Source: Hyphomicrobiales bacterium (GTDB lineage Bacteria > Pseudomonadota > Alphaproteobacteria > Rhizobiales > Rhizobiaceae). Taken from it: DNA of 64,000 nt. The stretch is taken from assembly GCA_900471925.1 (NCBI GenBank), contig UCGV01000001.1, positions 588,808 to 652,807 of the forward strand. Direction: 5' to 3'. Each line of letters opens with the position of its first letter. Positions within the stretch are counted from its first letter, which is position 1. Made by a program: the position numbers and the translations under genes. The notes under the pieces are model-generated. The model was not told the DNA's origin. It did not search any database and saw nothing but the letters and a program-made list of their open reading frames with translations. This document shows, piece after piece, positions 9,375 through 19,990 of this stretch.

Positions 9375-11372
9375 ATGTTCCTCTATAAGGCTATCGTCTT
9401 CCTTCCCCTGATCGGCGCGATCATCGCCGGCCTCTTCGGCCGTGCGATCGGCGCCAAGGCGTCGGAATATGTCACCAGCGGCCTGATGATCATCGCCGCC
9501 ATCCTGTCGTGGGTCGTCTTCTTCACGGTCGCGCTCGGCCATCCGGAAGGCGCGATCAAGGTTGAGGTTCTGCGCTGGATCCAGTCCGGCGGCATCGACG
9601 TCTCCTGGTCTCTGCGTGTCGATACGCTGACCTCTGTCATGCTGATCGTCGTCAACACGGTCTCGACGCTGGTGCATATCTACTCGATCGGTTACATGCA
9701 CACCGATCCGCATCGCCCGCGTTTCTTCGCCTATCTCTCGCTCTTCACCTTCGCCATGCTCATGCTGGTGACCTCCGATAACCTCGCTCAGATGTTCTTC
9801 GGCTGGGAAGGCGTCGGTCTGGCCTCGTATCTGCTGATCGGCTTCTGGTTCAAGAAGCCTTCGGCATCGGCGGCCGCAATGAAGGCCTTCATCGTCAACC
9901 GCGTCGGCGACTTCGGTTTCGTGCTCGGTATCGCGACTGTCTTCGTGCTGTTCGGTTCGATCAATTTCGATACGATCTTCGCCAATGCTTCGACCTTCGC
10001 TCCGGCGGAAGGCGGCGGTGAAGCCGGTGAAGTGATCCTGAACCTCTTCGGCATGCATCTCGACAAGGCTCATGCGCTGACCGGCGCCTGCCTACTGCTC
10101 TTCATGGGCGCGATGGGCAAGTCGGCGCAGTTCCTGCTGCACACCTGGCTGCCGGACGCCATGGAAGGCCCGACGCCGGTTTCCGCGCTCATCCATGCCG
10201 CAACCATGGTGACCGCAGGCGTCTTCCTCGTCGCCCGCATGTCGCCGATCTTCGAACTCTCGCATGATGCACTCGTCGTGGTGACGATCATCGGCGCGAT
10301 CACCGCCTTCTTCGCAGCGACCGTCGGCCTCGTCCAGAACGATATCAAGCGCGTCATCGCCTACTCGACCTGCTCGCAGCTCGGCTACATGTTCGTTGCT
10401 CTCGGCGTCGGTGCTTATGGCGCTGCAATCTTCCACCTCTTCACGCATGCCTTCTTCAAGGCTCTGCTGTTCCTTTGCGCCGGCTCGGTCATCCACGCCG
10501 TCGATGGTGAGCAGGATATGCGCTACATGGGTGGCTTGCGTCCGCACATCAAGGTTACCTTCTGGATGATGATGATCGGCACGCTGGCAATCACCGGTGT
10601 CGGCATTCCGTTCACCCCGATCGGCTTTGCCGGCTTCTTCTCGAAGGACGTCATCATCGAGGCTGCCTATGCGTCGCATTCGCCGGCTGCAGGTTTCGCC
10701 TTCACGATGCTGGTGATCGCCGCTCTCTTCACGAGCTTCTATTCCTGGCGCCTGATCTTCATGACCTTCTTCGGCAAGCCGCGCGCGTCCCATGAAGTCA
10801 TGCATCACGTCCATGAATCGCCGCAGGTCATGCTGGTGCCGCTCTACATCCTCGCCATCGGCGCCGTTGTCGCCGGCTTCCTCTTCGAAGGCCGCTTCTA
10901 CGGCGAGGAATATGCGGAGTTCTGGAAGGGCGCGCTCTTCACTGGTGCCGAAAACGAGCTGGTGGAAGAATTCCATCACGTTCCGGCCTGGGTTGGCCTT
11001 AGCCCCTTCATCGCCATGCTGCTCGGTTTCGTGACCGCCTGGTACATGTACATCAAGTCGCCGTCGACACCGCGCAAGCTCGCACAGCAGCACCGTGTTC
11101 TGTACCAGTTCCTGCTCAACAAGTGGTACTTCGACGAGCTCTACGACTTCCTCTTCGTCCGCACCGCCAAGGCTCTTGGCAACTTCCTGTGGAAGAAGGG
11201 TGATGTCGGAGTCATCGATACCTACGGTCCGAACGGCATTGCCGCCCGCGTGGGCGACGTGACCGACCGCGTCGTGCGCCTGCAGACCGGTTACCTCTAT
11301 CACTATGCCTTCGCGATGCTGATCGGCATTGCGGCGCTCGTTACCTGGATGATGCTCGGGAGTTCCTTCTGA
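9375..11372 (+). CDS. nuoL: NADH-quinone oxidoreductase subunit L
   Basis: NuoL (ND5) is the most distal antiporter-like proton-pumping subunit, with a C-terminal lateral helix. It has 665 residues. Family stretches include [30 protein letters not shown] near residue 140, whose WEG glutamate lies in TM5, and [26 protein letters not shown] near residue 255, which holds conserved lysine-channel and His residues. The gene begins 7 bases after nuoK, and its stop overlaps the nuoM start (TGATG). Confidence 0.98.
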   Translation: MFLYKAIVFLPLIGAIIAGLFGRAIGAKASEYVTSGLMIIAAILSWVVFFTVALGHPEGAIKVEVLRWIQSGGIDVSWSLRVDTLTSVMLIVVNTVSTLVHIYSIGYMHTDPHRPRFFAYLSLFTFAMLMLVTSDNLAQMFFGWEGVGLASYLLIGFWFKKPSASAAAMKAFIVNRVGDFGFVLGIATVFVLFGSINFDTIFANASTFAPAEGGGEAGEVILNLFGMHLDKAHALTGACLLLFMGAMGKSAQFLLHTWLPDAMEGPTPVSALIHAATMVTAGVFLVARMSPIFELSHDALVVVTIIGAITAFFAATVGLVQNDIKRVIAYSTCSQLGYMFVALGVGAYGAAIFHLFTHAFFKALLFLCAGSVIHAVDGEQDMRYMGGLRPHIKVTFWMMMIGTLAITGVGIPFTPIGFAGFFSKDVIIEAAYASHSPAAGFAFTMLVIAALFTSFYSWRLIFMTFFGKPRASHEVMHHVHESPQVMLVPLYILAIGAVVAGFLFEGRFYGEEYAEFWKGALFTGAENELVEEFHHVPAWVGLSPFIAMLLGFVTAWYMYIKSPSTPRKLAQQHRVLYQFLLNKWYFDELYDFLFVRTAKALGNFLWKKGDVGVIDTYGPNGIAARVGDVTDRVVRLQTGYLYHYAFAMLIGIAALVTWMMLGSSF

Positions 11373-12883
11373 TGACCGATTGGCCTATTCTTTCAACGGT
11401 CACCTTCCTGCCGCTGGTCGGCGTGGTGCTCCTGTTGCTGATGAACGGCGAGACCGAGAACGGCCGCAAGAACGTGCTGTGGATCTCGCTGATCACCACG
11501 GTCTTCACCTTCATCCTGTCGCTCTTCATCTGGATCGGTTTCGACAGCTCCAATCCGGGCTTCCAGATGATCGAGCAGCATAGCTGGCTCGGTACCGGCA
11601 TCGGCTACCATGTGGGCGTCGACGGCATCTCCATGCTGTTCATCATTCTCTCGACCTTCCTGATGCCGTTCTGCGTGCTCGCAAGCTGGCTCTCGGTCGA
11701 GAAGCGCCTGAAGGAATACATGATCGCCTTCCTCATCCTCGAAGTGATGATGGTCGGTGTTTTCGTGTCGCTCGATATCGTTCTCTTCTACGTCTTCTTC
11801 GAAGGCGGCCTCATTCCGATGTTCCTGATCATCGGCGTTTGGGGCGGTGCGAACCGTGTCTATGCGAGCTACAAGTTCTTCCTCTACACGTTGCTCGGCT
11901 CGGTGCTGATGCTGCTTGCCATCATGGCCATGTACTGGCAGTCCGGCACGACCGATATCGCCCAGCTTCTGGCGTACAAGTTCCCGCCGGAAATGCAGAC
12001 CTGGCTGTGGCTGGCCTTCTTCGCTTCCTTCGCGGTGAAGATGCCGATGTGGCCGGTCCACACCTGGCTCCCGGACGCGCACGTCCAGGCGCCGACGGCC
12101 GGTTCCGTCATCCTGGCAGGCGTGCTCCTGAAGCTCGGCGGCTATGGCCTGATCCGTTTCTCGCTGGGCATGTTCCCGGTCGCTTCGGACTATTTCGCGC
12201 CGCTCGTCTTCGCCATGTCCGTGATCGCCATCATCTATACCTCGCTGGTCGCGATGATGCAGGACGACATCAAGAAGCTGATCGCCTATTCCTCGGTTGC
12301 TCACATGGGCTACGTGACGATGGGTATCTTTGCGGCGAACGCGCAGGGTCTGCAGGGTTCGATCTTCCAGATGCTGTCTCACGGTATCGTCTCCGGCGCG
12401 CTCTTCCTTTGCGTCGGCGTGGTCTATGATCGCACCCATACCCGCGAGATCGCGGCCTATGGTGGCCTCGTCAACAACATGCCGAAATATGCCGTGGCCT
12501 TCATGGTCTTCACCATGGCCAATGTCGGTCTGCCGGGTACCTCGGGCTTCATCGGCGAATTCCTGACGCTGATCGGCGTCTTCCGCGCCAATACCTGGGT
12601 TGCGCTTTTTGCCGCCACCGGTGTCATTCTCTCGGCCGCCTATGCGCTCTGGCTCTATCGCCGGGTGATCTTCGGTGCGCTGGAGAAAGACAAGCTGAAG
12701 GCTCTGCTCGACCTCTCGACGCGTGAAAAGATCATCCTCTACCCGATGATCGCTCTCACCATCTTCTTCGGCGTCTACCCCGCTCCGGTCTTCGATGCGA
12801 CCGCAGCGTCCGTAGACCATCTGATCAACAGCTATTCGGCCGCAGTGCAGGCAGCGCAGAATGTTGCGCTGTCGATGAAATGA
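11372..12883 (+). CDS. nuoM: NADH-quinone oxidoreductase subunit M
   Basis: NuoM (ND4) is an antiporter-like proton-pumping subunit with 14 helices; its 503 residues match the family. Key stretches are [19 protein letters not shown] near residue 130, with the TM5 glutamate, and [31 protein letters not shown] near residue 225. Translation is coupled to nuoL by a one-base overlap. nuoN follows after 14 bases. Confidence 0.98.
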   Translation: MTDWPILSTVTFLPLVGVVLLLLMNGETENGRKNVLWISLITTVFTFILSLFIWIGFDSSNPGFQMIEQHSWLGTGIGYHVGVDGISMLFIILSTFLMPFCVLASWLSVEKRLKEYMIAFLILEVMMVGVFVSLDIVLFYVFFEGGLIPMFLIIGVWGGANRVYASYKFFLYTLLGSVLMLLAIMAMYWQSGTTDIAQLLAYKFPPEMQTWLWLAFFASFAVKMPMWPVHTWLPDAHVQAPTAGSVILAGVLLKLGGYGLIRFSLGMFPVASDYFAPLVFAMSVIAIIYTSLVAMMQDDIKKLIAYSSVAHMGYVTMGIFAANAQGLQGSIFQMLSHGIVSGALFLCVGVVYDRTHTREIAAYGGLVNNMPKYAVAFMVFTMANVGLPGTSGFIGEFLTLIGVFRANTWVALFAATGVILSAAYALWLYRRVIFGALEKDKLKALLDLSTREKIILYPMIALTIFFGVYPAPVFDATAASVDHLINSYSAAVQAAQNVALSMK

Positions 12884-12897
12884 CGGGACTTTAGGAC

Positions 12898-14343
12898 ATG
12901 ACTGCTGAAACAATCTCCCTGAGCCTGTACCTGTCCGCGCCGGAAATCATCCTCGCGATCGGTGCCTTATTTCTGCTGATGATCGGCGTCTTCTCGGGCG
13001 AGCGGTCCGGTCCGCTCGTCAGTGCGCTGGCGATGATCGTGATTGCCGTGGCCGGCCTCTGGCTGGTCTTCATTCCGGGTGACGGCCTTGCCTATGGCGG
13101 CGTCTACCTCGCCGACGGCTTTGCACGCTTCATGAAGGTGCTGGCACTGATCGGTTCCTTCGTCGCCATCTTCATGTCGATGGGGCTTGCCAAGGAAAAC
13201 CAGCTCGACAAGTTCGAGTTCCCGGTTCTCATGGTGCTCTGCACGCTCGGCATCATGCTGATGATCTCGGCAAACGACCTGATCGCGCTCTATCTCGGCC
13301 TCGAGCTGCAGTCGCTGGCGATCTACGTTATCGCGGCGATCAACCGTGACAGCCTGAAGTCCACCGAAGCCGGCCTGAAGTATTTCGTGCTCGGCGCGCT
13401 GTCCTCCGGCATGCTGCTCTATGGCATGTCGCTGGTCTACGGCTTCACCGGCCACACGCATTTTGCCGATATCGCTCAGGCGCTGACGGTTGAAGGTGCT
13501 AAATCGCTCGGCCTGATCTTCGGTCTCGTCTTCATTCTTGCCGGTATCGCCTTCAAGATCTCGGCCGTTCCCTTCCATATGTGGACGCCGGACGTTTATG
13601 AAGGCGCCCCGACCCCGGTTACCGCCTTCCTGGCGAGCGCACCGAAGGTTGCGGCTATGGCGATGATGACCCGCATCGTCATCACCGCCTTCCAGCCGGT
13701 GCTGACAGACTGGCAGCAGGTCGTTGTCTTCATTTCGATCGCCTCTATGCTGCTTGGTTCCTTCGCTGCTATCGGCCAGAAGAACATCAAGCGACTGATG
13801 GCTTATTCCTCGATCGGTCACATGGGCTACGCACTGGTCGGCCTGGCGGCCGGCAACCAGACGGGTGTAACCGGTGTCATGCTCTATATGGCGATCTACA
13901 TGGTCATGACGCTCGGCTCCTTCGCGATCATCATGTCGATGCGTCGTAAGGACGGCACGGTTGTCGAAAACGTCAGCGATCTCGCGGGCCTGTCGACGAC
14001 GAACCCCTTCATGGCCGTCGTGTTGACGGCGCTGATGTTCTCGCTTGCCGGTATCCCACCGCTTGCAGGCTTCTTCGCTAAGTACTTCGTCTTCGTAGCG
14101 GCCATCGAGGCCAAGCTTTATGCGCTGGCCGTCATCGGTGTTCTGGCTTCGGTCGTCGGCGCCTATTACTACCTGCGCGTCATCAAGCTGATGTGGTTCG
14201 ACGAAGCGACCGGCGAATTCGCCCGCGTCTCCGGCTCGCTGCGTCTGGTCTTTGGCCTCTCCGGTCTGTTCGTTGCTGCCTATGTTCTCATTGGTGGCCC
14301 GATCGGCGGCGCTGCTGAACTCGCTGCGGCGACGCTCTTCTGA
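12898..14343 (+). CDS. nuoN: NADH-quinone oxidoreductase subunit N
   Basis: NuoN (ND2) is the third antiporter-like proton-pumping subunit. Its 481 residues contain the family segments [20 protein letters not shown] near residue 130 and [32 protein letters not shown] near residue 220. An AGGACATG context gives the start. Its stop overlaps the birA start (TGATGG), so the non-respiratory genes birA, rnj and mce appear to be co-transcribed with the end of the nuo operon. Confidence 0.98.
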   Translation: MTAETISLSLYLSAPEIILAIGALFLLMIGVFSGERSGPLVSALAMIVIAVAGLWLVFIPGDGLAYGGVYLADGFARFMKVLALIGSFVAIFMSMGLAKENQLDKFEFPVLMVLCTLGIMLMISANDLIALYLGLELQSLAIYVIAAINRDSLKSTEAGLKYFVLGALSSGMLLYGMSLVYGFTGHTHFADIAQALTVEGAKSLGLIFGLVFILAGIAFKISAVPFHMWTPDVYEGAPTPVTAFLASAPKVAAMAMMTRIVITAFQPVLTDWQQVVVFISIASMLLGSFAAIGQKNIKRLMAYSSIGHMGYALVGLAAGNQTGVTGVMLYMAIYMVMTLGSFAIIMSMRRKDGTVVENVSDLAGLSTTNPFMAVVLTALMFSLAGIPPLAGFFAKYFVFVAAIEAKLYALAVIGVLASVVGAYYYLRVIKLMWFDEATGEFARVSGSLRLVFGLSGLFVAAYVLIGGPIGGAAELAAATLF

Positions 14344-15107
14344 TGGCTTCCGACAAGCGGCGCCGGATATCGCTCGGCGATATCCGGCACGAGGCCTTGT
14401 CGGATACGTCCTCCACCAATACGGAATGCCTTGCCCGGGCTCGGGCAGGGGACGCCGGCCTTCTCTGGGTGACGGCGGAACGACAGACTGGCGGCCGCGG
14501 CCGCCGTGGCCGCCCGTGGGTTTCGGAGCGCGGCAATCTCTACGCCTCCCTTCTCCTTATCGATCCGGCGCCGATGGAGCGCCTTGCCTCCCTGCCACTG
14601 GCGATCGCAGTGGGCGTGCATCAGGCGGTACGCAATGTGTTGCCGTCAGGCACTGAGCCGCTGGAGGTGAAATGGCCGAACGATATCCTGATCGGCCGCA
14701 AGAAGACCTGCGGCATCCTCGTGGAGGGCGAGCGACTGGCTGACGGTCGCCATGCCGTCGTGATCGGCATCGGTATCAATGTGTCCGTTATGCCGGACAA
14801 CCCTATCTATCCTGTCACCTGCCTTCGAAATCAGGGGAGCGCGGCCTCGCCCGAGGAACTCTTCGCTCATCTCTTCGCTTCGATGGCAGAAGTGCTTGAT
14901 GTCTGGGACGAGGGGCAGGGTATAGCCGAGATTACCGCACGCTGGCGCACTGTCGCCTGCGGTATTGGCGAAAAGATAACCGTGAATTTGCCCGACAGGT
15001 CGATTTCCGGATATTTCGCCGGGATAGATGATAATGGCCTGTTGATGCTCGATACCGGCACAGGCAGGATGATGCCGATTGCGGCCGGTGACGTATTCTT
15101 TGGATAG
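14343..15107 (+). CDS. birA: biotin--[acetyl-CoA-carboxylase] ligase
   Basis: Biotin protein ligase activates biotin as biotinyl-AMP and attaches it to the lysine of biotin carboxyl carrier proteins. Its 254 residues cover the catalytic domain, with the biotinyl-AMP loop TGGRGRRGRPWVS near residue 45 and KWPNDILIGRKKTCGILVE near residue 110, and then a short C-terminal SH3-like domain. It has no N-terminal winged helix, so it is a class I enzyme and not a DNA-binding repressor like E. coli BirA. The start overlaps the nuoN stop. Confidence 0.95.
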   Translation: MASDKRRRISLGDIRHEALSDTSSTNTECLARARAGDAGLLWVTAERQTGGRGRRGRPWVSERGNLYASLLLIDPAPMERLASLPLAIAVGVHQAVRNVLPSGTEPLEVKWPNDILIGRKKTCGILVEGERLADGRHAVVIGIGINVSVMPDNPIYPVTCLRNQGSAASPEELFAHLFASMAEVLDVWDEGQGIAEITARWRTVACGIGEKITVNLPDRSISGYFAGIDDNGLLMLDTGTGRMMPIAAGDVFFG

Positions 15108-15124
15108 TGGAAAAAACAAACATT

Positions 15125-16795
15125 ATGGCGAAACAGGACGAACTGGTATTTCTCCCTCTGGGCGGCGTCGGCGAGATCGGCATGAATCTCGCGCTGTACG
15201 GCTACGGCCCGGCGGATCATCGCCAGTGGATCATGGTGGATTGCGGCGTCACCTTTCCGGGGCCGGATCTGCCGGGTGTCGATCTCGTCCTGCCGGACAT
15301 TCGCTTCCTTGCCAATGAGCGTAAGAACCTCAAGGCGATCATCATCACCCACGCTCATGAGGATCACTACGGCGCGCTCGCCGACCTCTGGCCGGGCCTG
15401 AATGTACCGGTCTATGCTTCGCCCTTCACGGCCGGCCTGCTGGAAGCCAAGCGCAACTTCGAGAAGGACGCGATCGGCGAAGTCCCGATCACGATCTTCA
15501 AGGCAGGTGATACGATCAATATTGGCCCCTTCAGCATCGAGGGTGTGGCGGTCAATCACTCGATCCCCGAGCCGATGTCCCTGATGATCCGCACGCCGCT
15601 GGGCAATGTCGTCCATACGGGCGACTGGAAGATCGATCATGAGCCGTCGCTCGGGCCGCTGACCGACGAGACGCGCTTCCGCCAGCTTGGCGATGAGGGC
15701 GTGCTGGCGCTGCTCTGCGATTCCACCAATGCCCTGCGCGACGGCGTGTCGCCCTCGGAGAAGGATGTTTCGGAAAGTCTGCGCAAGATCATCGAGAATG
15801 CCGAAGGGCGCGTCGCGATCACCACTTTCTCTTCGAATGTCGGCCGCATCCGCACGGTGGCCGAGGCCGCCGAGGCTGCTGGTCGCGAAGTACTGCTGCT
15901 CGGAAGCTCGCTGAAACGCGTCTGCGATGTCGCCCAGGATATCGGCCTGCTGGAAGGCGTGAAGCCGTTCATCTCCGAAGAGGACTACGGTTATATCCCC
16001 CGCGACAAGGTCGTTGTTATCCTGACCGGCAGCCAGGGTGAACCACGTGCCGCTCTCGCCAAGCTCTCGCGCGACGAGATGCGCAATGTGGCCTTTACTG
16101 CCGGTGATATCGTCGTCTTCTCCTCGCGTGCCATCCCCGGCAATGAGAAGGCAATCCAGGATATCAAGAACGGTCTCGTGGAGCAGGGTGTCCATATCAT
16201 CACTGACACCGAGGCGCTGGTGCATGTCTCCGGCCATCCGCGCCGCAACGAACTGCAGAAGATGTATGAGTGGACACGGCCGAAGATCGTCGTGCCTGTG
16301 CATGGCGAGGCGACGCATCTGACGGCGCACAAGGAGCTTGCCGAACAATCCGGCATTCCAACCGTGCCGAAGGTGCGCAACGGCGATGTACTGAGGCTCG
16401 CTCCGGGCCCGGTCGAGGTGATCGACGAGGCGCCGCATGGCCGCATCTACAAGGATGGGTCACTGATCGGTGACTTCGACGAGATGGGCATTGGCGAGCG
16501 CAAGAAGCTGGCCTTTGTCGGCCATGTCGCGGTCAGCGTCGTGCTCGACAGCCGCTACGATATTATCGGCGAGCCCGATCTCGTGGCCATCGGCCTGCCG
16601 GCCTATGATGACGAGGGTGAGGATATGGAAGACGGGCTCTTCGACGCCGCGATCGGCGCGATCGAAAGCATCCCGCGTGCCCGCCGCAAGGATATCGATA
16701 TGGTGCAGGAGGCCGTGCGCCGCGCAGTTCGCGCCGCCGCCAATCACGCCTGGGGCAAGAAGCCTGTCGTCACCGTCTTCCTGACCAGGGTCTGA
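15125..16795 (+). CDS. rnj: ribonuclease J
   Basis: RNase J is a metallo-beta-lactamase/beta-CASP nuclease with 5'-3' exonuclease (and endonuclease) activity in mRNA and rRNA processing. It has 556 residues from the ATG at 15125. The metal-binding motif THAHEDHYGAL (HxHxDH) lies near residue 80, followed by HTGDWKIDHEP near residue 165. The beta-CASP signatures VTTFSSN-like ITTFSSNVGR and GSQGEPRAAL come later, and VHGEATHLTAHKELA lies near residue 395. A GTG 18 bases upstream (15107), overlapping the birA stop, is an alternative start. The gene is unusual in sharing a genome segment with RNase E (rne, 49579), a pairing known in rhizobia. Confidence 0.95.
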   Translation: MAKQDELVFLPLGGVGEIGMNLALYGYGPADHRQWIMVDCGVTFPGPDLPGVDLVLPDIRFLANERKNLKAIIITHAHEDHYGALADLWPGLNVPVYASPFTAGLLEAKRNFEKDAIGEVPITIFKAGDTINIGPFSIEGVAVNHSIPEPMSLMIRTPLGNVVHTGDWKIDHEPSLGPLTDETRFRQLGDEGVLALLCDSTNALRDGVSPSEKDVSESLRKIIENAEGRVAITTFSSNVGRIRTVAEAAEAAGREVLLLGSSLKRVCDVAQDIGLLEGVKPFISEEDYGYIPRDKVVVILTGSQGEPRAALAKLSRDEMRNVAFTAGDIVVFSSRAIPGNEKAIQDIKNGLVEQGVHIITDTEALVHVSGHPRRNELQKMYEWTRPKIVVPVHGEATHLTAHKELAEQSGIPTVPKVRNGDVLRLAPGPVEVIDEAPHGRIYKDGSLIGDFDEMGIGERKKLAFVGHVAVSVVLDSRYDIIGEPDLVAIGLPAYDDEGEDMEDGLFDAAIGAIESIPRARRKDIDMVQEAVRRAVRAAANHAWGKKPVVTVFLTRV

Positions 16796-16798
16796 GAG

Positions 16799-17203
16799 AT
16801 GCTCGGCCGGGTGAACCATATCGCCATCGCCGTGCCGAACCTGACGGCTGCGACTGCAAGTTACCGTGACACGCTGGGAGCCGCCGTCTCCCAGCCGCAA
16901 GTCTTGCCGGACCATGGCGTAACAGTCGTCTTCGTGGAGCTACCGAATACCAAGGTGGAACTGCTGGAGCCGCTCGGTGAAGCCTCGCCGATCGCGGCCT
17001 TCCTCGAAAAGAACCCCTCAGGCGGTATGCACCATATCTGCTACGAAGTGGACGATATCCTCGCCGCCCGCGACGAGCTGGCCGCGTCGGGAGCGAGAGT
17101 GCTTGGAAGCGGTGAGCCGAAAATCGGCGCGCATGGCAAACCGGTGCTGTTCCTCCATCCAAAGGACTTCTTCGGTACACTGATCGAACTGGAACAGGTG
17201 TGA
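16799..17203 (+). CDS. mce: methylmalonyl-CoA epimerase
   Basis: This VOC-fold (glyoxalase/bleomycin-resistance superfamily) protein of 134 residues interconverts (S)- and (R)-methylmalonyl-CoA between propionyl-CoA carboxylase and methylmalonyl-CoA mutase. Metal-binding residues typical of the family are visible in VNHIAIAVPNL (His), GMHHICYEVDDI (His) and the C-terminal GTLIELEQV (Glu). It starts 3 bases after the rnj stop with a TGAGAGATG context, so it is in the same operon. The end of the operon is probably soon after 17203, but no clear hairpin terminator is visible. Confidence 0.93.
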   Translation: MLGRVNHIAIAVPNLTAATASYRDTLGAAVSQPQVLPDHGVTVVFVELPNTKVELLEPLGEASPIAAFLEKNPSGGMHHICYEVDDILAARDELAASGARVLGSGEPKIGAHGKPVLFLHPKDFFGTLIELEQV

Positions 17204-17284
17204 CGCGCCTTTAAAATACAGCCAGTCTCTTGCTTACATGCTTGCTCTTGGTTGTTATCAATCTCCATTTCTGGAGATGGTTGC

Positions 17285-17668
17285 GTGTTTAAGTCGTCAT
17301 GTATAGGCGCGTCGATTGCGATGATGACCTCTGTCGCAGCGTTCGCGCAAATGGATGCCAGCGCGCTGGCCGACAAAGCGAAGCGTCAACTCGAATGTGC
17401 GGCTTTGTACGGAGCGATCGCCGCAGAATATCCGGAAAACTGGCAGACGCGTAAACGAGAGGCAATGCAGGGCGCCTTTGCTCTGTTCCGTAGCGCGGGC
17501 CGGCAAAATTTGATCCGCTCGGGTGCCTCGGGCGAAGTTGCAGACTCGATCATTCGGACACACGTTGAGGAAATCGTGAAACTTGCCGAGAGCGAGGCGA
17601 ATGCGGAGCTTCGGCATCTCATCGACAATTGCAAAGAGCTGCATAGAGAAACGCTCCACAGGGATTGA
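17285..17668 (+). CDS. small exported protein of unknown function
   Basis: This is a 127-residue protein from a GTG at 17285, chosen because GGAG lies 9 bases upstream and the resulting N-terminus is a signal peptide (MFKSSCIGASIAMMTSVAAFAQ). A longer frame back to 17252 exists but buries the signal. The mature part is helical, with cysteines at LECAALYG and IDNCKELH that could pair in the periplasm. The spacing and the AAEYPENW and FRSAGRQNL motifs do not recall a named family. It lies between mce and the DUF1467 gene. Confidence 0.65.
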   Translation: MFKSSCIGASIAMMTSVAAFAQMDASALADKAKRQLECAALYGAIAAEYPENWQTRKREAMQGAFALFRSAGRQNLIRSGASGEVADSIIRTHVEEIVKLAESEANAELRHLIDNCKELHRETLHRD

Positions 17669-17783
17669 AGCTGGTTACTGCGTCAGAGTGACCGAAATTA
17701 TTCCCCGCCTTTGAACTCTCCGTCATTCCGGCTTATAAGCTCCCAAAATCAGCCGCCAAGGCGCCATATCGACGGGAACCACA

Positions 17784-18059
17784 ATGTTTCAGGCCTTCCT
17801 CCAGGGATTCGCAGTTTACTTCATCATCTGGTGGATCACGCTTTTCGCCGTGTTGCCGATCGGCTTGCGCACGCAGGCGGAGGACAATGACGTCGTGCTC
17901 GGCACCGTGCCAAGTGCGCCGAGCCGCTTCCGCCCGGTTTTCGTCTTCTCTTTGACGACGCTTATTTCGGGGGCGATCTACGGCATCTGGTACATCGGCT
18001 CGACCTATTTCGGCCTCGGCTTCGACGCACTTCCACAAATAGGGCCTAGCTTCTATTAG
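17784..18059 (+). CDS. DUF1467 family membrane protein
   Basis: This is a 91-residue inner-membrane protein with two hydrophobic segments (residues ~5-28, FLQGFAVYFIIWWITLFAVLPIGL, and ~53-75). A short cytoplasmic-type loop lies between them, with the recognisable IGLRTQAEDNDVVLGTVPSAP motif of the DUF1467 family, which is widespread in alphaproteobacteria. The function is unknown. The gene stands upstream of proS, in an order I recall as common in rhizobia. A hairpin terminator at 18226-18250 follows after about 170 bases. Confidence 0.88.
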   Translation: MFQAFLQGFAVYFIIWWITLFAVLPIGLRTQAEDNDVVLGTVPSAPSRFRPVFVFSLTTLISGAIYGIWYIGSTYFGLGFDALPQIGPSFY

Positions 18060-18225
18060 GAGTAGCTTTTGCTCAAGCTTTGAGCAGATGTAAACGCAAC
18101 CGCGAAAAAACCGTCATACGCTCGTCACGCAACTAAGGCACAGAGCTTGCGTAACGGAAAGCAGGTTTACCTTGCGAGAGGGAGATAAGCTTTTCGGGGT
18201 GGGTTGGAAGCCGAAAAAGCAAAAA

Positions 18226-18250
18226 AAAACAAGGCTAAAAGCCTTGTTTT
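18226..18250. terminator. bidirectional hairpin terminator
   Basis: A perfect 11-base-pair stem (AAAACAAGGCT / AGCCTTGTTTT) with a 3-base AAA loop is flanked by a run of nine A on its left and T on its right. A transcript leaving the DUF1467 gene would end in TTTT. A minus-strand transcript would have the longer U run, so the element can act both ways. Confidence 0.75.
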
Positions 18251-18444
18251 AAGTATCGCGTGATCCTTAACCGTTGCCGGGGCTGCGACGAGCGCGCCTA
18301 AGATCTGATCCTCCCAAGACTTGACCGCGAGTTCGGCAAGAATTTAACCTTCCTGCCTGTTTTGTGAGCTAAAGCTAGCTCAAAGATTGTGCTTTGTCAC
18401 CAGCTTTTTTTGCATTTTTGCTACACTCGCGCAAAATTTTTCTG

Positions 18445-18475
18445 TTGACAAGATTTGCCTTCAACCCCTTATAAA
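18445..18475 (+). promoter_or_regulatory. sigma-70-like promoter for proS
   Basis: TTGACA (18445-18450) and TATAAA (18470-18475) are separated by 19 bases, or 18 if TTATAA is taken as the -10. Both hexamers are near consensus for the housekeeping sigma factor of rhizobia. It would give a proS leader of about 170 bases. Confidence 0.5.
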
Positions 18476-18651
18476 TACGCGTTTTTTCGAGCCTGCTGAA
18501 TTTATGGGCGCTAACATGCGTCTGCGGGAGGCGGCTGGCACCAGTCGCGGGTTTCCTTCCTGGCGCGAAGCGGCTATGAACGCTCCCAATATTAACAAAT
18601 GCCGTCGATTCCGCTTGGGTAAGCGGCGTCTCAACTGTACCGGAATCCGCC

Positions 18652-19974
18652 ATGCGTCTGTCCCGCTTCTTTATGCCCATCCTGAAGGAAAATCCCAAGG
18701 AGGCGGAAATCGTCTCCCACCGGCTGATGCTGCGTGCCGGCATGATCCGCCAGCAGTCGCAGGGTATCTATTCCTGGCTGCCGCTGGGCAAGAAGGTGCT
18801 GGACAAGGTCAACAACATCATCCGCGAAGAGCAGAACCGCGCCGGCGCCATCGAGCTTTCGATGCCGACGCTGCAGTCGGCTGAGCTCTGGCAGGAGAGT
18901 GGCCGTTACGACGCCTACGGCAAGGAGATGCTGCGCATCAAGGACCGCCAGGATCGTCCGATGCTCTACGGCCCGACCAACGAAGAAATGGTCACGGATA
19001 TCTTCCGGTCCTTCGTCAAGTCCTACAAGGATCTGCCGCTCAACCTCTACCATATCCAGCTGAAGTTCCGTGACGAGATCCGCCCGCGCTTCGGCACCAT
19101 GCGCTCACGCGAATTCATGATGAAGGACGCCTATTCCTTCGACTTGACGCGCGAAGGGGCGGAGCATTCCTATAACAAGATGTTCACTGCCTACTTGCGC
19201 ACTTTCGATCGTCTTGGCCTCCGCGCCATTCCGATGCGCGCCGACACCGGCCCGATCGGTGGCAATCTCAGCCACGAGTTCATCATCCTTGCCGATACCG
19301 GCGAGTCGGAAGTTTTCTGCCACAAGGATTTCGTCAATTTCGACATCCCCGCTGAAAACACCGATTTCGACAACGTCGACGGACTGAAGGGCATCTTCGA
19401 CAAGTGGACGTCGCTTTATGCCGCGACGTCGGAAATGCACGACGAGTCAGCCTTCAACGCGGTTCCGGAAGGCGAGCGTCTTTCTGCACGCGGTATCGAA
19501 GTCGGCCATATTTTCTACTTCGGCACCAAGTATTCCGAGCCGATGGGTGCGAAGGTGCAGGGTCCTGACGGCAAGGAACACTTCGTTCACATGGGTTCCT
19601 ACGGTATCGGGCCGACACGCCTTGTTCCCGCCATCATCGAAGCATCGCATGATGAGAACGGAATCATCTGGCCGGATTCGGTCGCGCCCTTCGATGTCGT
19701 GGTCATCAACATGAAGGCCGGCGACGAAGCCTGCGATGGCACCTGCGAGCTGATCTACGCGGCCTTGCTGAAGGCCGGCAAGGACGTGCTCTATGACGAC
19801 ACGGACGACCGTGCCGGCACCAAGTTTGCGACCGCCGACCTGATCGGCGTTCCTTACCAGATCATTGCCGGTCCGCGTGCGGTTGCGAACGGCGAAGTGG
19901 AAGTGAAGGACCGCAAGACCGGCGCTCGCGAAACGATGACCATCGAGGCGGCGATCAACAGGTTCGTGGCTTAA
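18652..19974 (+). CDS. proS: proline--tRNA ligase (short, type without editing insert)
   Basis: This class II aminoacyl-tRNA synthetase charges tRNA-Pro. Its 440 residues correspond to the alphaproteobacterial short form, which lacks the ~180-residue INS editing domain found in E. coli ProS between motifs 2 and 3. Motif 1 lies around [19 protein letters not shown]. Motif 2 is [25 protein letters not shown], near residue 140. Motif 3 lies in [17 protein letters not shown], near residue 320. The anticodon-binding domain ends the protein. The start ATG at 18652 gives the family N-terminus [15 protein letters not shown]. Confidence 0.97.
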   Translation: MRLSRFFMPILKENPKEAEIVSHRLMLRAGMIRQQSQGIYSWLPLGKKVLDKVNNIIREEQNRAGAIELSMPTLQSAELWQESGRYDAYGKEMLRIKDRQDRPMLYGPTNEEMVTDIFRSFVKSYKDLPLNLYHIQLKFRDEIRPRFGTMRSREFMMKDAYSFDLTREGAEHSYNKMFTAYLRTFDRLGLRAIPMRADTGPIGGNLSHEFIILADTGESEVFCHKDFVNFDIPAENTDFDNVDGLKGIFDKWTSLYAATSEMHDESAFNAVPEGERLSARGIEVGHIFYFGTKYSEPMGAKVQGPDGKEHFVHMGSYGIGPTRLVPAIIEASHDENGIIWPDSVAPFDVVVINMKAGDEACDGTCELIYAALLKAGKDVLYDDTDDRAGTKFATADLIGVPYQIIAGPRAVANGEVEVKDRKTGARETMTIEAAINRFVA

Positions 19975-19990
19975 GAAAGACGGAGGCGAA

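Larger units (their letters stand above)
18060..18651. other. 592-base non-coding interval before proS
   Basis: I see no convincing gene here. It holds a terminator-like hairpin (18226-18250), a strong promoter-like pair (TTGACA at 18445 and TATAAA at 18470), and then a leader of about 170 bases. The leader contains a perfect small hairpin, CCGCTT-GGGT-AAGCGG (18611-18626 approx.), and a weak upstream reading frame beginning near 18504. That frame would overlap proS by more than 200 bases and looks spurious. Confidence 0.6.

Noticed and set aside
18504..18884. Upstream frame in the proS leader (ATG near 18504)
   Set aside because: It would overlap proS by over 200 bases, and the protein sequence resembles no family; treated as leader.
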